In this document: piece by piece, positions 21,081 through 30,531 of the stretch
Position numbering within the stretch: the first letter of the stretch is position 1
How the letters are laid out: each line of letters begins with the position of its first letter
Source: Escarpia spicata
Lineage: Eukaryota > Annelida > Polychaeta > Sabellida > Siboglinidae
Direction: 5' to 3'
Length of the DNA: 64,000 nt
Assembly (NCBI GenBank): GCA_963995525.1
Contig: OZ023214.1
Location: forward strand, 40,211,304 to 40,275,303
Position numbers and translations under genes: made by a program
The notes under the pieces: generated by a model
The model's input: the letters and a program-made list of their open reading frames with translations, nothing else
Databases searched by the model: none
Told to the model about the DNA's origin: nothing

Positions 21081-22320
21081 TTCAGAACATGCATATTTCT
21101 TTTCCAATGTCGTATTTTGTCACCAGTAAAAGTGCAGCTTTTGAGAACATTATGAATAATTAGTTTTGTGGCAAAAATGTCACTTTTAGACAGATCCAAT
21201 ATGTTGTTCATTTGACAACTGAAAGGAAATTTTCAATGTATGGAAACCTGTGTTATTTTGATAGTGAAAGTGCCATGTTTGGGTCTTTGCTCCAATATTA
21301 TGTCATTTTATAGCACTCTTTCCCCTTTAGAAAACAAAATCTAGCCTAGTGGGGCAGGCATTTATTTGTGTGGATAAAATAGACTTGTTTAGCCATGCAG
21401 TGATTCTAATTGAACTGAGATGGGATCACCTTGTTCAGTTTAACATTGTGTTAAGCTGAGGAAGTAATTGATGTAGTCAATTCAGGTGACAGACTCATCT
21501 ATGAGCATACATTTCCCCTTTCCTGTTTTCCCAACAGGTAGTTTATCACAATTAAAGTGCAAGTTTGGAATAATGCTCTTTTATAAACAAATAGCTATTT
21601 TTAAAACAAAATGCTCTTTTGGGACATAGCTTCCGGTATTCTGTCTTTTTACAAGTGAGACAGGAAATTGTAATGTTTAATAACTTTCCCTTGTAACCGT
21701 GGAAGAGTCCTTTTAGGGACACTGCCCCTATTAGTCTGTCCTTTTATAGCATTGTTTTTGCTATTGACAATATAATGTAATTCTTGGACTTGCCATTTTA
21801 TGAAATAAATTGCCCATTTGTCTATAAAAATATCCTTTGTTACCAAAGAACTTGCAGCATTGTAGAATAATTGACAATTTTTATAACGATTTTGCTCCCC
21901 AACTTATGCCTTGTTATGAGACCTTGTTTAAGAGTTTGCCCTTTTATGGGCAATTTGATCCTGTTTGAGCAGAAAGTGCCTGTTTATGGATAATGTTGTC
22001 CTGTTTGGAATGGAAATTATAGTCCCACATAATTGCTCTAATATAGTTGTCGTTTTTATTTTAGAAACAAAATTGCAGTTTGCCGTTTCCTCTGTCAGTT
22101 TAACGAAAACGCAGTTTTTGAGACATGGCCACAAGTATTTGCCCTTTTATAGTGCAATTGGCCTATTTCCGTATAGACATAGATAACAACTGCTTGCCTT
22201 TTATGGTAGCAAAAACCAGGATATTCCTCTCAATAAATTGCCATTTTAAATTATGTTTGTTTTACCATTGAAAGGGCATTTTAAGAACTTGCCCTTTATG
22301 GCTAAATTTGCACATTGTAA
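21081..22320. repeat. Degenerate array built on a TTGCCCTTTTATGG-like motif
   Basis: Related motifs recur at irregular spacing: gtcattttatagcac near 21302, gtccttttatagcattg near 21738, ttgcccttttatgggc near 21938, ttgcccttttatagtgc near 22140, tgccttttatggtag near 22195 and ttgccctttatggct near 22290. Between them lie aacaaaatt- and caatttg-like words. It looks like an old, diverged tandem array; the exact unit length is unclear. Confidence 0.5.
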
Positions 22321-22835
22321 GATTTAAAAACAAAAACTTTGTAAAGATTGGGGGTGGGCGGCAAAGCCACGGCTTTGTACAATGTATGTTAAAAACATCC
22401 TTCTTTCGTATAGTACTTCACGTTTAATGGTGGGGTTATCCGGATCAGCATAAAGAAGAGTATGAGGAGGGTCTCTGGACAAGTGTTACGAACCATTTAA
22501 AAACGAAACCATGTTAGCTAGTTTAGCCATACATTTCACACAGACAGCAATAATCACTGCGTCATTTGCAGCCTGGCGTTTGTGTCCTTTAGTGTTTGAG
22601 CGCATCAGTGCAAAAACAGCTCCCAATATCTTCTACATGTAATAGTTTGGGCGTGCTGTCTTATATATAGCATTCACACCGCCCAGACAGGGCGCTCACA
22701 GTCCTCATTTCATGATCAAACTGGCAGTAGGTAATGAATCGCCCATGTTAGAAAGTGTACAACATGTGTGGTCTTTTACGAAATAAACAAGTAAAGATAG
22801 GCAGGTCAGTGTTATGAAGCATTACAAACGGGTGG
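22321..22835. other. No recognised gene
   Basis: No exon, RNA gene or repeat was recognised between the degenerate array and the start of the CR1-type element. Confidence 0.4.
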
Positions 22836-22853
22836 GGGTCTAAAAATCCAAAT

Positions 22854-23505
22854 TTAGCGTAATATACTATAAGGGTGGAGCCAACCACTATGTTGTATTA
22901 ATAACGTAATTTTGTTATGTTTCCATATATTTACAGTCCTTTGTGAAAATTTGAACTTTCTTGTATCTAATCTACACTGCTCCTTTGCTAATGTAACTTC
23001 ATGTCCTCTAGTCCTTCTATTTTTCTTAACTGAGAAAAAAAAAATTCTATCAATATTTTCATAACCATTCATTATTTTAAACACTTCTATCTGATCTCCT
23101 CTCAGTCTCCTGGTCTCTAGTGTTGTTGAACCACGTTCTTTTAGGCGAATTTCATAACTAAGATCTCTCAGTTTTGGTATCATTTTAGTCGCTCTCCTCT
23201 ACTCTTTCTAGCATATCTATGTCCTTCCTGTGATACAGCCTCCATGCTTATATACAATATTCTAAATGAGGCCTCATTATTGCTTTGTACAGCGGTGTTA
23301 TTAGTTCTTTTTTCTTATACGCTATATTTCGCCTAATTAATCCAAGGATTTGATTTCCCTGTGAAGCTGCAATTCCGCACTGCTCTGAAACCTTCATATC
23401 AGCACTAATGGTTAACCCTAAATCCTTTTCTTTTACAGTAGTACTTAGTACAGTACCCCCATTGTATATTCTACCTCTTCGTTCCCATGTCCTGCGTGGA
23501 GGCAT
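22854..23505 (-). pseudogene. CR1 RT C-terminal region
   Basis: Frames at 23248-23505 and 22854-23183 give VKEKDLGLTISADMKVSEQC, NQILGLIRRNIAYKKKELIT and LYKAIMRPHLEYCI. After a break come LRDLSYEIRLKERGSTTLET, RRLRGDQIEVFKIMNGYENI and FKFSQRTVNIW. This is the thumb and tail region of CR1-family RTs. It is broken by frame changes near 23200. Confidence 0.85.
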
Positions 23506-23655
23506 TTACATTTCCCAAAATTGAACAGAATTTGCCACTTTTCAGACCATTTGATCAACTTGTCAAGATTGTCTTGTCAATGTTGTCTGTCTCCATCACT
23601 TTTTATCCTTCTAAACACTTTTGTATCATCCACATATTTCAACACCTTGCTTATA

Positions 23656-23928
23656 TTATATTAAGAATAATATAGGTCCTAGTACTAATCCCTGTGGTAC
23701 CTCACTCAATACCGATTTCCAGTTTGAAGCCGCCCCATCAACTACTACACGTTGTCTTCTGTCAATCAGCCATTGTTCTATCCAGTTTATTATACCCTTT
23801 CCTATACCATGGACCTTTAGTTTAAGCAGTAATCTTTGATGTGGTACGTTGTCGAAAGCTTTTTGCAAATCTAAGTAGACGATATCTACTGGTGATCCCT
23901 CATCTACCCACTTAGTGATGTCTTCCAA
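23656..23928 (-). pseudogene. CR1 RT catalytic core (motifs A and B)
   Basis: The frame reads EDITKWVDEGSPVDIVYLDL, QKAFDNVPHQRLLLKLKVHG, then DGAASNWKSVLSEVPQGLVL and GPILF. Motif A (YLDLQKAFDNV) is present. Motif B appears as EVPQGLVLGP, with changes from the usual GVPQGSVLGP. The FADD block is not in this frame. Upstream it joins endonuclease sequence directly, so a large internal deletion removed the end of the endonuclease and the start of RT. Confidence 0.85.
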
Positions 23929-23929
23929 A

Positions 23930-24187
23930 AAACATAAAATATTTGTTAAGCATGACCTCGCTTCCTGTAACTATGTTACACCAAACAGCTTCTTCGCAAT
24001 ATGCTTCTCTTTCTAATTTTATTTCATAAGCCTGGATAGATTCTTTAATATATAAAATAACTCCACCTCCCTTTCTTCCTATTCTATCTTTCCTAAACGT
24101 TACATATCCTGTCAGTCCCAATTCGGCATCTGATATATCGGTGGTGGTCCAGGATTCGGCTATACCTATATGTGAGGGTCAACAATT
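23930..24187 (-). pseudogene. CR1 APE endonuclease, middle part
   Basis: The minus strand reads GIAESWTTTDISDAELGLTG, YVTFRKDRIGRKGGGVILYI, then KESIQAYEIKLEREAYCEEA. The ESWT, FR-DR-GR-GGGV-LY-KES landmarks are from APE-type endonucleases. It is separated from its N-terminus by the insertion at 24188-25506. Confidence 0.85.
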
Positions 24188-25506
24188 CAGACCTGGGGCC
24201 GAGTACATTTTCATGAGTACAAGTACGAGTACTTTTATGATGGATGAGTATGAGTACATTGCTAAAAGCTGAGTATGAGTACAAGTACGAGTACATTCTC
24301 ACAAGTACGAGTAAAAGTACGAGTACATTTTTTAAAATATTAATTAAATTAAAAAATTATTTAATTAATATAATTTATATAACTCAGCACAAGTGAATAT
24401 GCAATGGCAGTTGATACATTTTTTATGAGGAAAACTAAGAAAAACCTCTATTTCGTCAACAATGAAATTCACTTCATTTGCATTAATTTAAGTGGCATCG
24501 TATGATCTTATCATCTATTTGCCATTGCACCGAATGAACATGAGTTGTTCAAAGGTTGATTCTTTCAGGCTGCACCGTTCAGGGCAGAATACTTTCTCGG
24601 TTATGCTAAATACCCTTTCAACTGGAGCTGATGAGGCCGAAATGCTGAGATGGTGAGGGACCAACTGAGCCAGAGTTGGAAAATTCAGAACTGCAGTGGG
24701 TCACTGTGACGATCTGTACATGGTTGACTGAGGTATTCATTCACCTCTACAATCAGCAATCTGCTGATATTATAAGTTTGCAGTTTATATTTTCTGATCG
24801 TAGACTACTAATTGTTGAGAGGGTTAGCACATGTCCACATAACAGGCTCAGCATCCCCTTTGGACTTTTTAGCCAGGCTGCTGGCATGGGATTATACTAG
24901 TGTAGAAGGCAGTCTGACTTGAGCCACATTACTTCTACAGAGGAAGACTGGCATTTCTTGTTCTTAGCAGTTAGCACTGTCAGCCTCTGTCAAGTGGCAT
25001 GGTCTCCAGACTACATCAAAGGCATTTCCTGTCTAACTGGTGGGTTAACTGCTAATTGGCTCTTTATGGACATCCTGGTGGCTCAATTAAACAAACAGGT
25101 TTATGGCCTGAACTGATAGCCTACAATTATTGTTTGCAGAAGAAGGTGTTTCTGACTGGGAAAAGATGCTGCCTGTTGCCATATTTGGGTATCATAAATC
25201 ATGGTTATCAGAGAATGAGGATGTACTATGTGTAGGGATGGTAAGGTGGTATTCTATCAGAATTAACAAAGTATTTAAAAAATAGTTGAACATTTAAATA
25301 TTTCAGGAAAGTTTCATTTTATAACCAAATATATTTATTTTACCCAGTACATATTGAGAAAGTACTCAGATGCACTTGTAATGTACTCATAAAATCTAAG
25401 TACAATGAGTACGAGTACGAGTCCATAACCCATAAGTTTTATGAGTACGAGTACTTCAAAAATGTACACGAGTACATGAGTACCGAGTACTTCGGCCCCA
25501 GGTCTG
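24188..25506. mobile_element. hAT-like non-autonomous element, copy 1 (GAGTAC family)
   Basis: The ends are CAGACCTGGGGCCGAGTAC and the inverse GTACTTCGGCCCCAGGTCTG. Both subterminal regions are packed with GAGTAC/GTACTC words, a layout known for hAT transposase binding. The flanks gggtcaaca and ggactcaaca are an imperfect target duplication. A second copy (37716-38993) shares the whole length. Internal frames such as SELQWVTVTICTWLTE are shared but match no transposase I recognise. It sits inside the CR1 endonuclease. Confidence 0.85.
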
Positions 25507-26319
25507 GGACTCAACATCTTCTACCATAATGTTTAGTTCATTTCTTTTGTTTACTATACTCCTTGCATTTAAACAAACACATTTATATCCAGCTTCAGAA
25601 GAGTTTTCCAGACTGTTCTTTGCTGTTTTATTTGTGCTGTCTTTATCTATGCCTCCAGTTTCAGGCTTTTCTGTGAGTGCCCCCTGCGAATCTAGTTTAA
25701 ATAGATGCAACCTGCCCCTCTGTCAACAGATCGCAGCAGGTTCTCTGAGAACACTGCTGCCCCCTTTCCACTAAGATGGAGGCCATCTCTCATGTAATAT
25801 CTTCCCTCCCAACAAAGTATCCCCATAAATCTGTGAATCCCACCCCCTCTTCTTCACACATCTGCTCAACTAGTGCGTTGATCGCCATCCTCTTGCAATT
25901 TCTATACGTTGCCCCCCTTCCTCCAATTACTGGCAAAATTTCTGACAGAATAATCTGTTAAACTCTTTTGTCTTCTTCTTTAGCTTCCTCACTAAATGTA
26001 TATACTTCTGTACTATCCCAGTTGTTCCCTCCCTGTCTGCATTATTTGGTCCTACCTGTACTAGTATAGACCCTCCCTTGCCATGTCCCAATACCTTCTC
26101 TACCATGTCAGTCACATGTTCTATCCTAGCCCCCGGTAGACAAACAACAACGTCCTTCCCCTCGCTCAGTGTCTTGTCCGTCTTTCTCATAATGGAGTTG
26201 CCCATAAACACCCTCTCTTTACTCATTGCCCCCTCAATCACTGCCTTAGAGTAGCTCCTTCTTCGGTTTGCATCTGTCTGGTTGTTGTCTTTTCCCCCTG
26301 CCGTCTTCTCTCTTGTCAC
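25507..26319 (-). pseudogene. CR1 ORF1 SGNH-esterase domain and start of endonuclease
   Basis: The frame at 25927-26319 gives SKERVFMGNSIMRKTDKTLS, EGKDVVVCLPGARIEHVTDM and GSILVQVGPNNADREGTTGI. Farther left come YRNCKRMAINALVEQMCEEE, GVGFTDLWGYFVG and YMRDGLHLSGKG in other frames. Block I (GNS where GDS is usual), the G-x-N block and the DGLHLS D-x2-H block identify the SGNH/GDSL esterase found in ORF1 of many CR1 elements. CLNARSIVNKRNELNI then begins the endonuclease. Several frame changes inactivate it. Confidence 0.85.
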
Positions 26320-26450
26320 ATTGTCTTCCGATCCTTCTTTCCTGTCGCTTTTTCTCTTGTCACCTTTCCTCCTGTCATCGTCCCTTTTATGGACTTCTCT
26401 TCTATCACAATTGCTCTCACTTCCTTTCGTCCCTTCATCTATCCTCCCAT

Positions 26451-26912
26451 CTAATTTTCTTCTCTCCTCTCCCGTCCCATCTTCCCTCCCTCCTTCTCTA
26501 CGGTCACTTTCTCTCCTGTCACCTTCACGCTTGTCACGTTTTCTGTCGTCGATTTTCCAATTTCTTCCCCTCCAATCACCTTCCCTCCTCTCAATCTCCT
26601 TTCCTCACTCTTCTTGCCACTGCTATTCTCCTTCAGTCTTGCAGTATTCACACCTCTCTCCCTGTCGTCTCTCTCCATTCGACCTGTCTCCTTGCTAATT
26701 CCCTTCATTCCCTTCACAATATCTGTCAACCTAACTATCTCCTTCTGCAGACACTCCACCTTCCAACACCCAATGCACTGAAAGGTGAATCCTTCATCCA
26801 TGGTGTCTGCCCATGACTTCCCACAGCCGGACAATGCAAAATCTACCCAGCTGTGGCAGTGATCGCACACCAAGTGTCGCTTTGCCTTGACTTGCCGCTT
26901 GCAAGGCGCCAT
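26451..26912 (-). pseudogene. CR1 ORF1 N-terminal zinc-finger and charged linker
   Basis: It starts MAPCKRQVKAKRHLVCDHCH, then SWVDFALSGCGKSWADTMDE and CIGCWKVECLQKEIVRL. The CDHC, SGC and CIGC cysteines suggest a zinc-binding head followed by a short coiled coil. A long Lys/Glu/Arg-rich linker follows (EERRLRGGKVIGGEEIGKST). The frame breaks before the esterase domain. This is the 5' end of the retained element. Confidence 0.75.
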
Positions 26913-26930
26913 ATCCCTATCAGAATTTAT

Positions 26931-27745
26931 TTAATAACTTAACTAACTTAGTCTTTATAAAGACTGGTTCCTGTGTACTACAGCACACTTCATGTTACAT
27001 ATTTCAATTACACAGCCGACTATTTATCCTATCACGAACGCTAACATTACCGGTATTGATCTAATTTAAATACAATCAATTACGTTACGTTAGGCTGCTT
27101 TATTTATTTAGGTTATGCCGCCCGACTATCGCCCTTCCTTAATTTTAACAACAATGCTACCTAATCAAAATATCTAGCAAGTACTGGCTTACACAGATAT
27201 TATCTTATGTAAGTAGTTTGATGGTTGTTACTTTATCTCCTATATATTCTACCACATAATCAGGTTTGTTAAATCTTGTTTACGACTTGTTAAACTTATC
27301 GATTGCTAAGTTCATGGTTCGTTGCATCAGATCAGCATGTTGTTTCAGTTACTGGTGAACATTCTAAGCATCGCGTGAATGCGTCCATCACAAAGAGTTA
27401 TCCAATTTAGCTTCTATTACGTAACAAACCCTGCCGAGCGGGCGCTTCTGTCAATGCACCTGGCAATTTGTGAAAGCGTGACAATTGTAAGGTGACCAAC
27501 CGCCAGTACTGGAAGGAGCGCAGTTGTCACGTTTGTGCAAAGCAACAAAGTCCTTCAGTTGTAGCAGTAGCAGTTAAACTGGGATTCGTGCGTATTGTAC
27601 CGTCGCCAGACAGTCGAACAAAACAGACGTCGGGCAGGGTTTGCATTCCCCGGATGGTTGGCGCAGAAACACGCACTGTGGAACGTTGGTTAGTAGATGT
27701 GATGTTTAGATCAACGCGCGCGAGTTCAAGGACACAGCAGACACA
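26931..27745. other. No recognised gene
   Basis: A plus-strand frame from 27492 extends through the adjacent microsatellite to 27983, but its translation has no recognisable domain and becomes repetitive. I see nothing else in this stretch. Confidence 0.4.
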
Positions 27746-27840
27746 TAGTTATTCAGACAGTCAGACAGAAACACAGATACATACAGACAGTCAGACAGAA
27801 ACACAGATACATACAAACAGCCAGACAGATGTACACACAC
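27746..27840. repeat. Short 30-bp tandem repeat
   Basis: Near-identical units of cagacagtcagacagaaacacagatacata occur two to three times, giving the peptide period QTETQIHTDS. From 27841 to 28050 there is a poly-G run near 28011 and nothing else. Confidence 0.8.
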
Positions 27841-28059
27841 GCACTATTGTGATGCCTACTGAACATCTTGCCAGTCTCAATAGAGATATTCATACGCTTG
27901 TTCGATTAATTAGGTTATTATGCAATTATCAAAGTATTAAAAATTTCATTGTTACTTACCACACAATTATATGTAATAGTTGAAATATTTATTAACGAAA
28001 CGCACCACGGTGGGGGGGGGGAGTAAACTGGCCATAGCTAACTGTACGTGGCTCCTTAC

Positions 28060-28880
28060 GACGTAATCATTTAGAATTTGAAATACATGTTTTCACTTTA
28101 ACAGTCCCCATTCACCATCATTACTGTTTCCAATTCACCATCATTACTGTACTATGCTGTATGTGTTGCACACATGATAAAAATATCTTCACAATGTTGA
28201 TCTCACATAAACAATCAATCAGCGCCGATGTTGTGTGCGCCATCTTGTGAGTCACCATTCTAGTTCTAGTTGTTTCCAGCACTCGGCAACGTTCTATTAA
28301 CTGACTAGTCTGTATATATTGTGGTTACAGTGATCTTATGAGGTCTCATTCAACTAGTCAGCCTTTTTCAGAACATTATCGCCAAGCCGACCTTTCTATG
28401 CTGGCACTGAGGGTGGTCACTGCCAGGGTGCTTGTCGTCCTCAGTGGTTCTTTTACGTCCCAAATTGAGACGGGACCGACATTAACGTGATCTCCGAGTC
28501 ACGAGGGATACACAGTCCCCAATGTTGAGAGCCAGGTTTTTACACCAAATATACCATACCTGCCCGGTTCGGGTTTCGAACTCGAGGCGCCGGCATGTCA
28601 GGCGGATGTGCTAACCACTACACTATCGCTAACCACTACATTATTGAATAACATTACTATCCATAAATCTGCAACGATCAGAATACATGTAATAGTAATA
28701 CTAGTTTCATATTATTACGATTATATACACGTATGTGTTACACGCATGATAACAATGTCTTAACATTGTTAATCTAAAACAAACAATCGATCAATCGGCG
28801 CCGGAACTCTGTCCGCCATCTTGGAGTTGGTCACTTCCGTTATACAGCATACCTATCCATGAATTTGCATAGATCAGAAT
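28060..28880. repeat. Locally duplicated block on either side of a SINE
   Basis: The piece around 28155-28255 (tatgtgttgcacacatgata, then aatcagcgccgatgttgtg and cgccatcttg) recurs diverged at 28730-28830 (tatgtgttacacgcatgata, aatcggcgccgg, cgccatcttgg). The tRNA-derived SINE lies between the two. Confidence 0.65.
28345..28630 (-). mobile_element. tRNA-derived SINE
   Basis: Read leftwards from 28629, the minus strand begins gcgatagtgtagtggttagc, an A-box-like tRNA head. It contains the B box in cgagttcgaaacccgaacc, with anticodon-stem-like cgcctgacatgccgg between them. The acceptor stem does not pair, so this is a SINE head and not a tRNA gene. The body continues through ttgggacgtaaaagaacc. 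Confidence 0.7.
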
Positions 28881-28989
28881 ACTTATAATAGATTAGTAAT
28901 ATTATTTACCCCGCGTATACATACGTTTACTGCATCACATCATGTAACATAACATATGACCCAAGTTTTAATACCATTCTAACGAATAA

Positions 28990-29945
28990 ATAACTTTACT
29001 AGGTGTAGATATGCAAGATTAATTAAAGTTGAAGTTCACACCACATATTTCGCCTGACTGTGTTTGGCTGGTTATAAAAGCAGGTAAATTTCCTATGTTA
29101 ACTGCAGCTTGACGCGCTCAATATATAGGGTTATATCACGTGGCATGGATGACCACACCGGTTATGGGAACGCCGGGAAGGCTTAGGGGCCGATTTAACC
29201 CTCCCTTGCAGAGTGCTACCACACGGTTGTGGGTCAACTGTGAGAGATCAGGACTGTGACACTACTCTCCAGAGTAGGGTTGTTAGGAGCTCCCGAATGA
29301 TGTCCCGAGCCGATCATTGGTGCAGTTAGCTCTGTACCATAGGCAGTAACGGCTCAAGTGTCTCCCACTTCCTGATTCTCTCTTTTGTCTTGCAAAAATG
29401 AACTTCAATGTTGCTGGGCCATTTTCAAGACCCGAAAGGTAAATGAATAACTTGGAATTAATGTACCACATGGTGTTTCTGTACGTTTTGTTTGTCGAGG
29501 AATGGCGCCAAGTCCCAAAGACGGCATTATTATCATTCATCTATCATGTGACATAACATATAGCCACATTTTTAATACCATACTTTACGAGATATAAATA
29601 TGTAAAATTAATTAAAGTCGAAATTCACACCACAATTTCGCCTGTCTGTATCTGCCAGGCTACAAAAGCAGGTAATTTTTTTTCTATACTGGTTGTAACT
29701 TGATGTGCGCCAACATTAATAGGGTTATATTACATGGTATGGATGATCACACCGGTTTGGAACGCCGGGGCTTAGGGGGCAATATCATTCTCCTTTGAGG
29801 CGTCAGTACCAACCCGTAGTTGGTCAGCTGTGAGGAATCAGGCTGTGACAGATCTCCCAAAGACACCGATGCAATGTCCCTAGCTTATAATTAGTACAGT
29901 TAGTTATGTCCTATAGGCAGAATGGCTCCAGTGTCTCCCACATCC
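28990..29945. repeat. Two diverged direct copies of a about 390-bp repeat
   Basis: Copy 1 (about 28990-29380) and copy 2 (about 29555-29945) share in order aattaaagttgaagttcaca, ttataaaagcaggtaa, agggttatatcacgtggcat, gatgaccacaccggtt, aacgccgg and gtgtctcccac. They are diverged by roughly a fifth of positions. No coding region was recognised. Confidence 0.8.
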
Positions 29946-30520
29946 TGGTCTCTATGTTGTCTTGCTTGGTGCCATTTATGTTTTGTTTTATTATTATTAT
30001 GAATGGTGCAATTAATATGTTAGTACACAACAAAACTTCAATATCTCTGAAACCGGGATTAATGTAATTAATATATGTGATAGTTGTGGACTTGCTACAC
30101 ATCGTATATATTAAATAAATTATAATTAATCCTGTGGCTACTTCGTCCCTGTGTTTCTATGTAGATTAAAGTTTAGCTTTTGATATATCACCTCATAATT
30201 ATGCAAGTATTTCGCTGACATATTGTACCAGGTATGACGCGAAAACATAGTTGTAGCATCCAAATTCTACAGTGTCTAGGTAAATCACACAACACAAAAA
30301 CATTTGCATTATGCTTGTGTGAGTATATTTGTTGACGTATACGCTGTCCATTTTGAAGGTGTCTTCTTCTTCTTCCAATACACGCCTAGCCTCAACATGC
30401 TGAGGATACAGGCGGTGCCGTGGCATGGCAGGCGAACAGGAAATTTTTGTTTTGTTTTTAGAGTGCAATATATAAGAACACAAATTATTGTGTAAATAAA
30501 CATAAATACGTGCAGAAGAA
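29946..30520. other. No recognised gene
   Basis: AT-rich spacer before the 3' end of the LINE on the minus strand. No coding or repeat signal was recognised. Confidence 0.4.
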
Positions 30521-30531
30521 CTTGTTAACGT

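Larger units (their letters stand above)
22836..26930 (-). mobile_element. CR1-type non-LTR retrotransposon with esterase ORF1, split by a hAT-like insertion
   Basis: Read leftwards: ORF1 with an N-terminal zinc finger and an SGNH-type esterase (25700-26912), start of the endonuclease (25507-25620), a 1.3-kb foreign insertion (24188-25506), resumed endonuclease (to about 23940), an internal deletion, the RT core (23656-23928) and the RT tail (22854-23505). The endonuclease sentence NARSIVNKRNELNIMVEDV resumes across the insertion as DPHI-GIAESWTTTDISDAE, proving nesting. Confidence 0.9.

Noticed and set aside
26268..26816. Ser/Leu-rich 182-codon plus-strand frame
   Set aside because: Antisense shadow of the Lys/Glu-rich ORF1 linker of the CR1-type element.
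27492..27983. 163-codon plus-strand frame
   Set aside because: No recognisable domain, and half of it is a 30-bp tandem repeat.
28561..28630. tRNA gene on the minus strand
   Set aside because: A and B boxes are present but the acceptor stem does not pair and a SINE body follows, so it is called a SINE.
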